A stretch of 64,000 bases of DNA from an uncultured Neomegalonema sp. (GTDB lineage Bacteria; Pseudomonadota; Alphaproteobacteria; Rhodobacterales; Rhodobacteraceae): positions 62,001-126,000 of the forward strand of contig CALLLP010000008.1 in NCBI GenBank assembly GCA_938008165.1. The letters run 5' to 3'. Shown piece by piece: positions 39,408 through 50,239 of the stretch; the first letter of the stretch is position 1; each line of letters opens with the position of its first letter. The position numbers were made by a program, and so were the translations under genes. Below the pieces are notes generated by a model. The model made no database searches. It worked only from the letters and a program-made list of their open reading frames with translations, and was not told the origin of the DNA.

Positions 39408-40640
39408 ATGGTTAAAAGAATTCCTTCAATCGTTGCTGCGGCAATGATGCTGATGGCTGGCAGCGGTGCCGCGCTGGCCGAAGGCGACCTTTTCATCCGC
39501 AATCTGATGCTGACACCGGAGCAGGTCGCCCTCAACGCCCCGCGCCCTGCCGATCCGTTCGCGCTGGAGGAGGCGCTTGCCGAGGCGGTGATCCGCGAAA
39601 GCAATGCGCGCCGGGCCGAAGCGGGCCTTGCCCCCCTCAGCCCCGATCCCGATCTGGCCATTTCGGCGCGGCGATTCAGCCAGAAAATGCGCGATCTCGC
39701 CTTCTTCGCGCATGATGCGCCCGATGGCGAAGGTCTGGAACAGCGCTTGCCGGAGGATCTGCGCTATCGATATGCCCGGCTGGGCGAAAACCTGTGGTCG
39801 GGCAAAGGCGCGCTGGATTGGCGCGCAAGCAGCCTGTCGGAACAGGCGACCGCAGACTGGATTCTCAGCCCCAGCCATCGCGACAATCTGCTGGAACCGC
39901 TGTATGATGTGGCCGGGGTCGGGGTCGCGGTCGATACGGATCAGGTCTTCATCACCATGCTCTATGCCAAGCCGCAAATAGACGCGGCATCGGCGCGGCT
40001 CGGAGCGATCTACAATGCGCCGCCCTCCGATCTTTATACCCTGACGACCGATCTGGAGCGGTCCACGCTTCAGACCCTCAACATCGCGCGGGGTGAGATT
40101 GCCCTGCCCGGTTTCCTCGCGGATAACGCTCTCGCGCAGGAAGCGCGCCTCCATGCCCAAGCGACCCTCGATGCCGGTGGCCTGTCCGCCGCCGCCGATC
40201 AGGGCGAGCCTGTCCTGCGCCGGGTACTGGATAATCCCGCAAACCGGACGAGCCGCCTCACGATGCTGGTCTGGGAAGCGCGCGGCGGCGTGATCTGGCA
40301 AGGCAACGCCCTCGCCGAAGCCGCCCTCGCCTCGTGGCGCAAGCAAGGCACGACGATGCAGGATGTCTTCGATGCCGGTTATGCCCGTGCGGGAATCGGG
40401 GCGGCGACGGATGGTCGCCGGGTCTTCATCACGGCGCTTCTGAGCGAAACGAGCGACCCGGTGACTCAGGTGATTTCGGGCCTGACTCCGGCGATTCCCG
40501 CCGCGCTCAGCCCCGTTCCCGCAAGCTCTGACACCCTTATTGCGACGGTGCCGGTGCTGAGCGGCGCCGAACCGTTATCGAGCCTGAATGACGCCGTGAT
40601 CGGCACCGTGACCGGGGGCAGCTATATCACGCTCGAATAG
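39408..40640 (+). CDS. Secreted CAP/SCP (PR1)-domain protein, probably two tandem CAP-like domains
   Basis: Signal peptide; LAEAVIRESNARRAEAGLAPLSPDPDLAISARRFSQKMRDLAFFAHDAPDGEGLEQRL...GENLWSG...DWILSPSHRDNLLEPLYDVAGVGVA; second weaker copy from about residue 215. Confidence 0.8.
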   Translation: MVKRIPSIVAAAMMLMAGSGAALAEGDLFIRNLMLTPEQVALNAPRPADPFALEEALAEAVIRESNARRAEAGLAPLSPDPDLAISARRFSQKMRDLAFFAHDAPDGEGLEQRLPEDLRYRYARLGENLWSGKGALDWRASSLSEQATADWILSPSHRDNLLEPLYDVAGVGVAVDTDQVFITMLYAKPQIDAASARLGAIYNAPPSDLYTLTTDLERSTLQTLNIARGEIALPGFLADNALAQEARLHAQATLDAGGLSAAADQGEPVLRRVLDNPANRTSRLTMLVWEARGGVIWQGNALAEAALASWRKQGTTMQDVFDAGYARAGIGAATDGRRVFITALLSETSDPVTQVISGLTPAIPAALSPVPASSDTLIATVPVLSGAEPLSSLNDAVIGTVTGGSYITLE

Positions 40641-40685
40641 GCCCTTTCGGCCTTTGGCGGCCATCGGGGCGGCCGGATAGCAGGC

Positions 40686-41291
40686 TCAAAAACTCTTTCG
40701 CGCCCTAAGCGCCGCCATGATCGTGCCATCATCCAGATAGTCCAGCTCTCCCCCAATCGGCACGCCCTGCGCCAATGTACTCAAGGTCGCGCCGGTATCT
40801 TCTAGGGCATCGGCGATGTAATGGGCGGTTGTGGTGCCGTCGATCGTGGCATTGAGGGCGAGAATCACTTCCTCGACCCCCTCGGCCCGCACCCGTGCAG
40901 CAAGGTCGGGGATGCGCAAATCCTCCGGGGCAACCCCATCGAGCGCCGAGAGAACCCCGCCGAGCACATGATAACGGCCCTTGAACGCCCCTGCCCGCTC
41001 CATCGCCCACAGATCACCCGCCTGCTCGACAACGCAGAGCATCGTCCGGTTGCGCGACGGATCGCAGCAGATGCCGCAGGGATCGCGCGTATCGATCGCC
41101 CCGCAGACCGAACATTCCGTCACCGTTTCGGCGACCTCGGCCATCGCTTTGGCCAACGGTCCCAGCAATGTCTCACGCTTGCGGATCAGCGCCAGCGCCA
41201 CCCGCCGCCCGGAGCGCGGCCCCAGACCCGGCAATTTTGCCAGCAGGTCGATCAGGCGCTGGATCTCGTCGCCACTATGATTGGAATTCAC
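40686..41291 (-). CDS. recR: Recombination mediator protein RecR (GTG start)
   Basis: [32 protein letters not shown]...[61 protein letters not shown]. Confidence 0.95.
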   Translation of the reverse strand: MNSNHSGDEIQRLIDLLAKLPGLGPRSGRRVALALIRKRETLLGPLAKAMAEVAETVTECSVCGAIDTRDPCGICCDPSRNRTMLCVVEQAGDLWAMERAGAFKGRYHVLGGVLSALDGVAPEDLRIPDLAARVRAEGVEEVILALNATIDGTTTAHYIADALEDTGATLSTLAQGVPIGGELDYLDDGTIMAALRARKSF

Positions 41292-41404
41292 GCAAAAGGC
41301 TTTCTGGTTCGGGCAATCCTGTCCGTATGACCCTAATGCGTCATATCCTGTTTTGACAGGGCGCACATGATCGATGACGGTAAGCGCAACCCAAGGAGCC
41401 GCCG

Positions 41405-42571
41405 ATGACCCCCCGCCTGAATCCCGCCATCGATGCCCTCGCCTTTCCCGCGATCCCCGCCGTACAGGCCTGGGCGCGGGAATATGACGGCGCGCGGGGA
41501 CCGCTGCTCGATCTGTCGCAGGCGGTGCCGGGCTACCCCCCACCGCCCGATATGCTGCGCTGGCTGGGCGAGGCGGCGGCCTCCACGGCGGCGACAGGAT
41601 ACGGCAATATCGAAGGCGAGCAATGCCTGCGCGAAGCCTATGCCGCCCATGTCACGGCGCTCTATCACGCGCCGGTCAGCGCGGCGCAGACGCAGATCAC
41701 CGCCGGGTGCAATCAGGCGTTCGTCGCGGCGGCGATGGCGGTTGCCGGGGCGGGGGATGCGGTATTGATGACGACGCCGTGCTATTTCAACCATGAAAGC
41801 ACCCTGTCGATGCTGGGGATCGGCGCCCGGTTCGTCGATTGCGCCCCGGAAAACGGCTTTCTGCCCGATATCGACGCCCTGCGCGCGGCCCTGACCCCTC
41901 AAGTGCGCGCCTTTGCCCTTGTCTCGCCCAATAACCCGACGGGCCGCATCTATCCACCCGCCCTGCTCGATGCGATCTTCGAGATGTGCCGGGAGGCGGG
42001 CATCTGGTTGATCCTCGACGAGACCTATCGTGATTTTGCCGACGCATCGACGCGGCACGCCCTGCTCTCCCGGCCCGATTGGCACGAGGGATTGATCCAA
42101 CTCTACAGTTTCTCGAAAAGCTTCTGCATTCCCGGCCATCGCCTTGGGGCGGTCGTGGCCAGCGAACGGATGATCGGGGCCATGGCGAAGGTGATGGACA
42201 ACCTGCAAATCTGCGCCCCGCGCGCGGCTCAGATCGCGGTGACACAGGCCATCGAGCCGCTCGCGGAGTGGCGCGCCGCGAACCGGATCGAAATCGAGCG
42301 ACGGGCCGAAGCCCTGCGCGCGACGATGGCGGAGGCTCCGGCATGGGAAATCGGGGCAATGGGCGCGTATTTCGCCTATCTGCGCCATCCCTTTACCGAA
42401 CAAGGCTCGGTCGACATTGCCAGAAGACTGGCCCATGAAGCGGGGGTTTCCTGCCTGCCCGGAGCGTTTTTCGGGGCCGGGCAAGACGCCTATCTGCGCC
42501 TTGCCTTTGCCAATGCCGATGCGGCGACAATCGCGCAACTCGGCGGGCGGTTGACCCTGCTGACATCCTGA
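41405..42571 (+). CDS. PLP-dependent aminotransferase, class I/II
   Basis: [40 protein letters not shown]...[11 protein letters not shown]...[10 protein letters not shown]...[16 protein letters not shown]. Confidence 0.9.
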   Translation: MTPRLNPAIDALAFPAIPAVQAWAREYDGARGPLLDLSQAVPGYPPPPDMLRWLGEAAASTAATGYGNIEGEQCLREAYAAHVTALYHAPVSAAQTQITAGCNQAFVAAAMAVAGAGDAVLMTTPCYFNHESTLSMLGIGARFVDCAPENGFLPDIDALRAALTPQVRAFALVSPNNPTGRIYPPALLDAIFEMCREAGIWLILDETYRDFADASTRHALLSRPDWHEGLIQLYSFSKSFCIPGHRLGAVVASERMIGAMAKVMDNLQICAPRAAQIAVTQAIEPLAEWRAANRIEIERRAEALRATMAEAPAWEIGAMGAYFAYLRHPFTEQGSVDIARRLAHEAGVSCLPGAFFGAGQDAYLRLAFANADAATIAQLGGRLTLLTS

Positions 42572-42603
42572 CATTCCTTCAAGATTTTCAAGAAAGCGCC
42601 CCG

Positions 42604-42801
42604 ATGCCCTCACCCACCGCTCTCGAAGAACACCTCGCCCATAACAGCGCCGCCATCGACGACATCTCCGAACAGATGGCGCGGCAATGGGCGGCGATAC
42701 GGCGGCTGGAAGCTCAGGTGGAGCGCCTCGCGGGGCTGATACAGGCCATCGGCGACGATGGCCCCGGCGCCCCCGACGAAGCGCCTCCACCCCATTATTG
42801 A
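42604..42801 (+). CDS. slyX: SlyX family protein
   Basis: LEEHLAHNSAAIDDISEQMARQWAAIRRLEAQVERLAGLIQAI...APDEAPPPHY, C-terminal PPHY. Confidence 0.85.
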   Translation: MPSPTALEEHLAHNSAAIDDISEQMARQWAAIRRLEAQVERLAGLIQAIGDDGPGAPDEAPPPHY

Positions 42802-42908
42802 CTATCACGAACCCGCGAGAAAACCGCGCTCCTATCTCGCGTAGGAGTGTTTTGCTGCATCGATTAGGCCGCTCCATATCCCCTTAACATCAAAAAAAGG
42901 ATCGCCCT

Positions 42909-43355
42909 ATGAAATCGACGCCTCTCTTCGCTGCCGCCCTGCTTGCCTTGTCCGCCTGCTCCTCGACCGGCACAAGCACAACGCCGCAGCCCGTTGCCGC
43001 CACACCGAAGGCCGCCTTCACCCACGCAATCGAGGGACGCGAAACGGCGAAGGGAAGCTTCATCGGCACCACGAAACACACCACCACCGGCCATGCGAGC
43101 GTATTTCGCTCCAACGGGCAATGGTTTGTCAGCCTTGCCAGCGATTTCAGCTTTAGCGGCGCGCCCTCACCCAAAGTCGCTTTTGGAGCCAACGGATACC
43201 GCCCGGATGCGGTCATCGCGCCCCTGTCATCCAATAATGGCGCATCGGTCTACGCCGTGCCCGCCTCGCTCGATGTGGGCGATTTCAACGAAATCTGGAT
43301 CTGGTGCGATCAGGTCGGCATCCCCCTTGGCCTCGCCGAATTGAGCCTGACCTAA
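42909..43355 (+). CDS. DM13-domain lipoprotein
   Basis: Lipobox LSACSS; GSFIGTTKHTTTGHASVFRSNGQWFVSLASDFSFSGAPSPKVAFGANGY...VYAVPASLDVGDFNEIWIWCDQVGIPLGLAEL matches DM13 pattern incl. IWC. Confidence 0.8.
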   Translation: MKSTPLFAAALLALSACSSTGTSTTPQPVAATPKAAFTHAIEGRETAKGSFIGTTKHTTTGHASVFRSNGQWFVSLASDFSFSGAPSPKVAFGANGYRPDAVIAPLSSNNGASVYAVPASLDVGDFNEIWIWCDQVGIPLGLAELSLT

Positions 43356-43393
43356 AACCCCAAGCGCAATCACGGGTGTCACACCCCCCTCAG

Positions 43394-43427
43394 CCGCCCC
43401 GAAGGGTTCTTTTATCCTTCGGAGCGG
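43394..43427 (+). terminator. Rho-independent-like terminator
   Basis: CCGCCCCGAAGG-gttcttttat-CCTTCGGAGCGG followed by TTTGAATATTTTT. Confidence 0.75.
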
Positions 43428-43529
43428 TTTGAATATTTTTCAGTGACTTATGACCCGCCGACGGATCAAGGATGGTGTCAGGACCGGCGATGCATGTCCT
43501 GACATTCTTTGGCCCAATCGCCGATCGCC

Positions 43530-43895
43530 CTAATCCAGAATATCCGGCTGTGTCAGGATCACCTCCTCGCCCTCGCGGATCGCCGTATAGAAACACGACC
43601 GACGATTGGTGTGACAGGCGGGGCCGGTTTGATCGACGGTCAGAAGCAGGCAATCGCGGTCGCAATCCACGCGCATGTCGACCAAGCGCTGGATATGACC
43701 CGAAGTCTCGCCCTTGCGCCAATAGGCTTGGCGTGAGCGTGACCAATAGGTCACCCGGCCCGTGCGCAGGGTTTCGGCCACGCTATCCGCGTTCATCCAT
43801 GCCAGCATCAAGACCTCGCCGGTGTCATGCTGCTGCGCGATGGCAGGCAGCAGGCCGTCAGTATTGAATGTCAGGGTTGTGGGGTCAAAAGGCAT
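43530..43895 (-). CDS. hisI: Phosphoribosyl-AMP cyclohydrolase
   Basis: LPAIAQQHDTGEVLMLAWMNADSVAETLRTGRVTYWSRSRQAYWRKGETSGHIQRLVDMRVDCDRDCLLLTVDQTGPACHTNRRSCFY. Confidence 0.96.
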   Translation of the reverse strand: MPFDPTTLTFNTDGLLPAIAQQHDTGEVLMLAWMNADSVAETLRTGRVTYWSRSRQAYWRKGETSGHIQRLVDMRVDCDRDCLLLTVDQTGPACHTNRRSCFYTAIREGEEVILTQPDILD

Positions 43896-43996
43896 GGCAG
43901 CTCCCGCTATGGTCCCCTGCGACTTATAGCCATGGGTTTTCGAAACGCCAGTCCTGCGCTATATTAGAGTGCTGAACACTCCGGGGGAGACGATCA

Positions 43997-44458
43997 ATGG
44001 CGGATGCAGCGGACCTCATCAGTCTCTATTCCAAGCGCATCCTTGCGCTGGCGGCGGATATTCCCCATGCCGACCGCCTCGCCGACCCGCAGGGCAGCGC
44101 GATGAAGCGCTCGCCGCTTTGTGGCTCGACCGTCACGGTGGATGTGCGCATGGATCGCAGCCGGGTGTCGGACTACGGACAAGACGTCAAAGCCTGTGCG
44201 CTGGGGCAGGCATCGGCGGCGATTCTCGGCGAAAAGGTCGTCGGGGCCAGCCGCGCAGAACTGGTCGCGGGACGCGATGCCCTGCGCGCCATGCTCAAGC
44301 AGGGGGCCGATGCGCCCAGCGGCATGTGGTCGGGGCTGGAAGTGCTGACCCCGGCAAAGGATTACAAGAACCGCCACGCCTCGATCCTGCTGGCATGGGA
44401 CGGGGTGATCGAGGCCATCGATGGAATTGGCGCGGTGGATGCCTGCGCCGAGGGGTAA
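43997..44458 (+). CDS. Iron-sulfur cluster assembly scaffold-like (NifU N-terminal-like) protein
   Basis: LISLYSKRILALAADIPHADRLADPQGSAMKRSPLCGSTVTVDVRMDRSRVSDYGQDVKACALGQASAAIL. Confidence 0.85.
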   Translation: MADAADLISLYSKRILALAADIPHADRLADPQGSAMKRSPLCGSTVTVDVRMDRSRVSDYGQDVKACALGQASAAILGEKVVGASRAELVAGRDALRAMLKQGADAPSGMWSGLEVLTPAKDYKNRHASILLAWDGVIEAIDGIGAVDACAEG

Positions 44459-44482
44459 CGCTCATCGGCCTGACGGCATCGC

Positions 44483-45004
44483 TCAGCCGACCGCCGATAA
44501 TCCCGCCCGGAACCGCTCTGCATTGGCGACGTAGTGTTTCGCCGTCGCGCGGCATCGCTGGATTTCGGCCTCCGACAGATCGCGGATGGCCTTTGCGGGC
44601 GCGCCAATCGCCAGCTTGCCCGCCTCTATCTCGCGCCCCTCCGGCACCAGCGCCCCTGCCCCCACGAGCGCCCCGCGCCCGATCCGTGCGCCATTGAGTA
44701 CCGTCGCCTTCATCCCGATCAGCGCTCCCTCGCCCACATGGCATCCATGGACCATCGCCATATGCCCAAGGGTCACATCTGCGTCCAGCGTCAGGGGAAA
44801 ACCGGGATCGGAATGCAGGACGCAGCCCTCCTGAATATTGCATCGCGGCCCGATCACCATCGGCTCGTTATCCCCGCGCAGGACCGCATTGAACCAGACG
44901 CTTGCGCCCTCGCCCAGATGAACATTGCCGATCACCTGCGCCCCCGGCGCGATCCAAACGCTTGGGTGGATTTGCGGGGCGATTCCATCGAGGGCATAGA
45001 TCAT
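44483..45004 (-). CDS. Gamma-carbonic anhydrase family protein
   Basis: Left-handed beta-helix hexapeptides; [93 protein letters not shown]. Confidence 0.93.
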   Translation of the reverse strand: MIYALDGIAPQIHPSVWIAPGAQVIGNVHLGEGASVWFNAVLRGDNEPMVIGPRCNIQEGCVLHSDPGFPLTLDADVTLGHMAMVHGCHVGEGALIGMKATVLNGARIGRGALVGAGALVPEGREIEAGKLAIGAPAKAIRDLSEAEIQRCRATAKHYVANAERFRAGLSAVG

Positions 45005-45693
45005 GTCCGCTCCGCCTCAAGCCCTGAGACAAACCCATCGAGTCCGGGATTACGGCGATGGAGGCGCAGGCGCTCCGCCGTCAGTATCGCCGCAAGCTGG
45101 GTCGCACATTTCGATAGATCGTCATTGACGAGGACGTAATCGTATTCGCGCCAATGGCTGATTTCATCCATCGCCTTGGCCATGCGGCGCGCGACGGTGG
45201 CATCGTCATCCTGCGCACGGGTTTTCAGGCGGCGCTCAAGCGCCTCGATGGAGGGGGGCAGGATAAAGACGCTGACCACATCGCCCTGCATCGCCAGCTT
45301 GATCTGTTGTGCGCCCTGCCAATCGACATCGAACAGGACATCGCGCCCCGCCGCCAAGGCCCTCTCGACCGGCGCGCGGGGCGAGCCATACTGGTTATCG
45401 AATACCCGCGCATGTTCGAGCATCGCGCCGGTATCGACCATCTCACCAAAGACCTCTGCCGTGACGAAATGATAATCGACCCCGTCGCGTTCACTGGGAC
45501 GGGCGGGCCGGGTCGTGGCCGAAACGGACAGGTTCAGCGCATCATCCGCCGCCAGCAAATGCCTCGACAGCGTCGTCTTGCCCGCCCCTGATGGCGAGGA
45601 CAGGATGAACAGCAGGCCCCGCCGGGGCAGCGTATCGAACGCTTCAACGGCGGCCAGAACGGGCAGCATGGCGGCGGAAGGGTCATTCGACAT
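45001..45693 (-). CDS. gmk: Guanylate kinase
   Basis: [54 protein letters not shown]...[14 protein letters not shown]. Confidence 0.96.
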   Translation of the reverse strand: MSNDPSAAMLPVLAAVEAFDTLPRRGLLFILSSPSGAGKTTLSRHLLAADDALNLSVSATTRPARPSERDGVDYHFVTAEVFGEMVDTGAMLEHARVFDNQYGSPRAPVERALAAGRDVLFDVDWQGAQQIKLAMQGDVVSVFILPPSIEALERRLKTRAQDDDATVARRMAKAMDEISHWREYDYVLVNDDLSKCATQLAAILTAERLRLHRRNPGLDGFVSGLEAERT

Positions 45694-46573
45694 TGGCGGC
45701 CTGCTCCCGAAGTTGATCGATCGTGGTTTTCAGGTCGAGACCGATGCGGGTTAGCGCGTCAGTCGCGGATTTCGAACATAGCGTATTCGCCTCCCGGTTG
45801 AATTCCTGTGTCAGAAAATCCAGCTTGCGTCCGACCGACACCTCCGCCGACAGCAGGTCATGCGCCGCCGCGATATGCGCCTTGAGCCGGTCGATCTCCT
45901 CCCGGACATCGGCGCGCGTGGCAAGGACTGCCACTTCCTGCTCCAAGCGACCGGCATCGAGCGTCGTCTCATCGGCCACCAGATCGCGGATTTGGCGGCG
46001 CACACGCTCGCGCAGCACATGCACAGCTTCCGTGGCGCAGGCTTCGGCGTCCCGCACCAGTGATTCAATCTGACTCAGGTGTCCGGCGATGATACGCTTC
46101 AACCGCGCGCCCTCTCCCTGCCGCGCATCGACGAGGCGGGACAGCGCGACCGCGAAGCCCGTTCGGATCGGTTCGGCAAGGGCTTCGGCATCGGGGGCGG
46201 CGCGATGATCCGGCGCTGCCGACAAAAGGGCGGGAACCAGCGATTCTCCGGTGACCGGAGCAAGGGGCAGGCCCGTATCTGCCGCCGTTTCGCGCACTTC
46301 ACGCAGCAATTCGATCGCCGCGCGAATGGCCTGCGGGTCCGGCCGCATCCGGGCCGTCTCACGCGCCTGAAAAACCGAGAGCGACGCACTCACCGATCCA
46401 CGGGCCAGAGCCTCCCGCGCGCGGGCGCGCAAGGGAGCATCCAGACTCTCAAAACCCGCAGGAAGCCTGAGTTTCAGGTCCAATCCACGTGCATTGACAC
46501 TGCGTATCTCCCAGCGCCAACCCAGGTCATCTTCCGTGCCGTCCAGAGCGGCGAATCCCGTCATACTTTTCAT
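45683..46573 (-). CDS. yicC: YicC family endoribonuclease-like protein
   Basis: [38 protein letters not shown]...[42 protein letters not shown]. Confidence 0.93.
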   Translation of the reverse strand: MKSMTGFAALDGTEDDLGWRWEIRSVNARGLDLKLRLPAGFESLDAPLRARAREALARGSVSASLSVFQARETARMRPDPQAIRAAIELLREVRETAADTGLPLAPVTGESLVPALLSAAPDHRAAPDAEALAEPIRTGFAVALSRLVDARQGEGARLKRIIAGHLSQIESLVRDAEACATEAVHVLRERVRRQIRDLVADETTLDAGRLEQEVAVLATRADVREEIDRLKAHIAAAHDLLSAEVSVGRKLDFLTQEFNREANTLCSKSATDALTRIGLDLKTTIDQLREQAANVE

Positions 46574-46860
46574 CGCGCGAGTCTTAGCCTGCGGGTCGCG
46601 CCGCGTCCATCCGTACAACCGGGTCGGAACCGGCGAAACTTAACCGATTAACGGTAAGAATTTTATCCGTGCACTGTACTAAAATGACATGGCACAGGGG
46701 TTGCGATCCGCATTTGAAGTTTCGTTTCACACCAACTTGTCCTATCTTAAGGGCATGTCGAAGGTGGATCAGGCCGAGGGGGTCGGATCGAGGGTGACGT
46801 ATGGTTGCCAGTGTGAGGCGTTTTAATCCTTGGCTGAAGACCCGACGAGGCAGATCGAGC

Positions 46861-47580
46861 ATGAAACATCCGAAAACCCGCGCCCTCTACGATTACTGGA
46901 ACTCCATTCGCGATGGGCGTCTCGCGCCTTTTCGCAGCGAAATCGAACCGCGCGAGATTGCGGCACTCCTCGACAGTACCTTTATCCTCGAAGCGCAAAG
47001 CCGTGATTCGGTGCGCTTTCGCCTTGCCGGAACGCGGCTTTGCGAAAACTTCGGCATGGAATTGCGCGGGATGAGCGCTCTGGCGCTCTGGCATGGGGAA
47101 TGCCGCTCGAAGGTGCGCGATGTGATGCATCGGGTCGTTGCCGAACCCTGCATCGGGCATGTGACCTGCACGGTCGAGAACCGGGGCGGCTTTCATTATC
47201 AGGCCGAATTTCTCTATCTGCCGCTGCGCTCGGATATGGGCGAGATGACGCGGGTTCTGGGCTGCGGATATTACATGGGCGAGGAAAAAGCCTTCGCCCG
47301 CCTCTATGATCCGATCCATCACTGGGTTGACCGGGTGCGCCTGTTCGAGCTGACGGGCGACAGCTTCGAAGGCGTCGGAACCGGGCCGCTATTCGGACGC
47401 CGCTCCAGCGATTCCAATGGGCGCGAAACCCAGCTGGAGCCGCTCGCATTGGTCGGGACGTCGGGACGGCAGCCCCCCGAACTCAAGGCCATCGACGGCG
47501 GCGCCCCCCGCCGCATCGCCCGAGACGAGGAGGACCGTGAGCGCGGGCATCTGCGACTCGTGAAATCCGACGTGGGATAA
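46861..47580 (+). CDS. PAS-domain (PAS_5/DUF1488-type) containing protein
   Basis: MKHPKTRALYDYWNSIRDGRLAPFRSEIEPREIAALLDSTFILEAQSRDSVRFRLAGTRLCENFGMELRGMSALALW; ORF open to 46801. Confidence 0.7.
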   Translation: MKHPKTRALYDYWNSIRDGRLAPFRSEIEPREIAALLDSTFILEAQSRDSVRFRLAGTRLCENFGMELRGMSALALWHGECRSKVRDVMHRVVAEPCIGHVTCTVENRGGFHYQAEFLYLPLRSDMGEMTRVLGCGYYMGEEKAFARLYDPIHHWVDRVRLFELTGDSFEGVGTGPLFGRRSSDSNGRETQLEPLALVGTSGRQPPELKAIDGGAPRRIARDEEDRERGHLRLVKSDVG

Positions 47581-47591
47581 GGCGAAAAGCG

Positions 47592-47636
47592 TGATCCCCT
47601 TCGGAGAGGGATGCTTCCCGTCCCGAAGGGGTATCA
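47592..47636. terminator. Hairpin between convergent PAS and DUF1638 genes
   Basis: TGATCCCCTTCGG ... CCGAAGGGGTATCA inverted repeat. Confidence 0.5.
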
Positions 47637-48305
47637 GCACCCGGACGACGCGGCCCGCTGCACAAAATCCGCAAGCGCGCCATACCCCGTCTTGCGCCGC
47701 TCATACCGCAGGCCAAGACGATCAGCGGCGGCGCGCGCCTTCGCATCGAGGGCCGGATCATCGGTTTGGGCGAGATAGACCACCCGGTCGTAATGCGCGA
47801 AATACAGGTCGCGAAGATCGGGGTGTCGATCCATCCCCATGCCCTTCCAGATCAGCGTCTCGAATTGACGCGCCAGAAAATCCGTCAGGAAAAATGCGCC
47901 GATCTCCTCGTCGGCGCGGGCCGCAAAATCATCGAGACCATCGAAGAACGCGTAGCAATGCGGCCCGGCGATGCGGGTAACGCCCTCCTCCTCGCAGACC
48001 CGGTCGAGCCGCCCCCCGGTGCCGCAATCGGCATAGACGACATGCACCGTCTCGATGCCCCGGCCCCGCGCGGCGCGTATCTTTTCACGCACCGCTTCGG
48101 GGATGTGCTCCGGGCGATTATGCAGCGTAGCAGGCAGGCATTCGAGCGCCATGCCCGTCAGGCCATTGCATTCGATCACCGCAAGGATTTCACGGGCAAG
48201 CGCACCGCAGGCGATGAGCAGTATGGTCGGGGTGGTGCTGTGCGGGATCGACACCGTTACGGCGGATTCCGCAAGGGCCGTATCGGCGAGCATCGCGGGG
48301 GGCAT
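47634..48305 (-). CDS. DUF1638 family protein
   Basis: TPTILLIACGALAREILAVIECNGLTGMALECLPATLHNRPEHIPEAVREKIRAAR...VYADCGTGGRLDRVCEEEGVTRIAGPHCYAFFDG. Confidence 0.85.
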   Translation of the reverse strand: MPPAMLADTALAESAVTVSIPHSTTPTILLIACGALAREILAVIECNGLTGMALECLPATLHNRPEHIPEAVREKIRAARGRGIETVHVVYADCGTGGRLDRVCEEEGVTRIAGPHCYAFFDGLDDFAARADEEIGAFFLTDFLARQFETLIWKGMGMDRHPDLRDLYFAHYDRVVYLAQTDDPALDAKARAAADRLGLRYERRKTGYGALADFVQRAASSGC

Positions 48306-48495
48306 CGAAATCGCCTCCGGCACCGCCCGCGCCCGTCGCCCCCCGCGCCTCATCCGAGCCGATCCATTGACGATATGACGGCACACGCCAAACCCACCGA
48401 CCGAGCGGCAGCCCCGCGCCCATGGGGCGCATCGGGGATCTTCCGGGTGCCATCCATGCCGCTATCGTATCGCAAGTAGGGGTCCATGTCACTTT

Positions 48496-48525
48496 GCGCC
48501 CCGGATAGCGGACCATCCGGGGCGC
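48496..48525 (-). terminator. Strong hairpin downstream of the corrinoid protein gene
   Basis: GCGCCCCGGAT-agcggacc-ATCCGGGGCGC perfect 11-bp stem, no clear U-tract. Confidence 0.55.
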
Positions 48526-48530
48526 GACTG

Positions 48531-49226
48531 CTATTGATTATGCATCCGCTGAGACATGTATTCCTTCGCCGTTTCGACAGCGACCGCCGCATCGCGGCAA
48601 TAGGCATCGGCCCCGATCGCTTTGCCGAATTCCTCGTTAAGCGGCGCGCCGCCGACAAGCACGACGTAATTATCGCGAACGCCCTTGGCCTTCAGCTCGT
48701 CAATGACGACCTTCATATAAGGCATCGTGGTCGTCAATAGCGCCGACATGCCCAGAATATCCGCATCCTCTTTCTCAAGAGCCTCCAGATAATTCTCGGC
48801 CGGATTGTTGATCCCCAGATCAACCACCTCAAAGCCCGCGCCCTCCATCATCATGGAGACGAGGTTCTTGCCGATATCGTGGATATCGCCCTTGACGGTG
48901 CCGATGACCATCTTGCCCTGTTTGGGCGCGCCGGTTTCGGCCAGCAGCGGCTTGAGGATGCCCATGCCCGCCTTCATCGCATTGGCGGCCAGCAGCACCT
49001 CCGGCACAAAGAGAATGCCGTCGCGGAAATCGATCCCGACGATTCGCATCCCCTCGACCAGCGCTTCGGTCAACACCTTGTACGGTGCCCACCCCCGTTC
49101 GAGCAGGATATTGACCCCTTCCAGAATCTCATCCTTGAGACCGTCATACAGATCATCGTGCATCTGCTGGACAAGTTCCTCGTTGCTCAGCTCGCTGAGA
49201 ACGATGTCATCTTCTTCGTCGGACAT
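48531..49226 (-). CDS. Corrinoid (B12-binding) methyltransferase protein, MtbC/MetH-cap type
   Basis: GTVKGDIHDIGKNLVSMMMEGAGFEVVDLGINNPAENYLEAL (DxHxxG cobalamin motif), GMSALLTTTMPYMKVVI, VLVGGAPL. Confidence 0.95.
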   Translation of the reverse strand: MSDEEDDIVLSELSNEELVQQMHDDLYDGLKDEILEGVNILLERGWAPYKVLTEALVEGMRIVGIDFRDGILFVPEVLLAANAMKAGMGILKPLLAETGAPKQGKMVIGTVKGDIHDIGKNLVSMMMEGAGFEVVDLGINNPAENYLEALEKEDADILGMSALLTTTMPYMKVVIDELKAKGVRDNYVVLVGGAPLNEEFGKAIGADAYCRDAAVAVETAKEYMSQRMHNQ

Positions 49227-49414
49227 GCTCGCTCCATAGGCATCGCCGGGCACAGGGGCGTGCCGCAGCATCGAAACGCTAGAATAGTCAGACCATAAAA
49301 CTGTGCCATGCGCGACCCCTCGTCGCGATAAATCGACCGGAAGCGCCATGGCGCTTGGCGCGGCGGTGAGAGGCGTGTAACGGTTTAGTCAACGCAACCG
49401 CAACAGGAAGCCCT

Positions 49415-50005
49415 ATGCCGCTCGACCGTGACAGCTTGACGATGGAGCGGCTGCGCCCCGTTTTCACCTTTGTCGTCGTGATCTGGGTCATTCAACTGGC
49501 CAATTTCGCGCTCGGATACAGGCCGAATCTGTGGCTGGGGTTAGAGCCGCGCGATTTTGGCGGATTGATCGGCATCCCCATGTCACCCTTGCTACATGCC
49601 GGATTCAAGCATGCGGCGGCCAATACCGTACCTCTGCTGATGTTGGGCGGCATGGCGGCGATGGCGTCGCCGAAACGCTTTATCGAAGCGAGTGTGATCA
49701 TCGTCTTGGTCGGCGGCGCGCTCGTGTGGTTGCTGGCACGGGGGGGCAACCGGGTGCATGTGGGGGCCAGCGGGCTGGTCTTCGGCTATTTCGGATATAT
49801 CGTGGCGCTGGGCTTCGTCGATCGCAGTTTCCGGGCGATTCTGGCGGCGGCGGCGGCGGCGATGCTCTATGGCGGATTGATCGTCGGGGTCTTGCCGACA
49901 GATTCGCGCATTTCGTGGGAATCGCATCTGTTCGGGGCGCTTGCCGGAGCGGCGGCGGCGTGGATGCTGCGCAAGGATAACGGCGCAACCCCCCACGTCA
50001 CCTAG
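49415..50005 (+). CDS. Rhomboid family intramembrane serine protease
   Basis: SPLLHAGFKHAAANTVPLLMLG, VHVGASGLVFGYFGYIVALG, SWESHLFGALAGAAAAW. Confidence 0.9.
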   Translation: MPLDRDSLTMERLRPVFTFVVVIWVIQLANFALGYRPNLWLGLEPRDFGGLIGIPMSPLLHAGFKHAAANTVPLLMLGGMAAMASPKRFIEASVIIVLVGGALVWLLARGGNRVHVGASGLVFGYFGYIVALGFVDRSFRAILAAAAAAMLYGGLIVGVLPTDSRISWESHLFGALAGAAAAWMLRKDNGATPHVT

Positions 50006-50239
50006 AGTGACACGCGATCAAGTCGGGGCAGAAATCACGCCAAGAGCGGCGCATTTCCTGACAGTTTGTGGCTTAACCTGATCGCATTTCACTCCAGAGG
50101 GATGTCGAGGGATAGTGACAAGCATTCCAACTCGGAACCTACACCAGAGCAAAGACAAGAGAGTTTTTTCGGTGGATCAACAGTCACGGGAAAAGCTCTC
50201 CGTTAGGAAGGGCCGCTAAATATGCGCCCTAGGCACGGT

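Noticed and set aside
50006-50239. Possible cobalamin riboswitch near B12-dependent genes
   Set aside because: No B12-box-like sequence recognised, and the gap lies downstream of both flanking genes.
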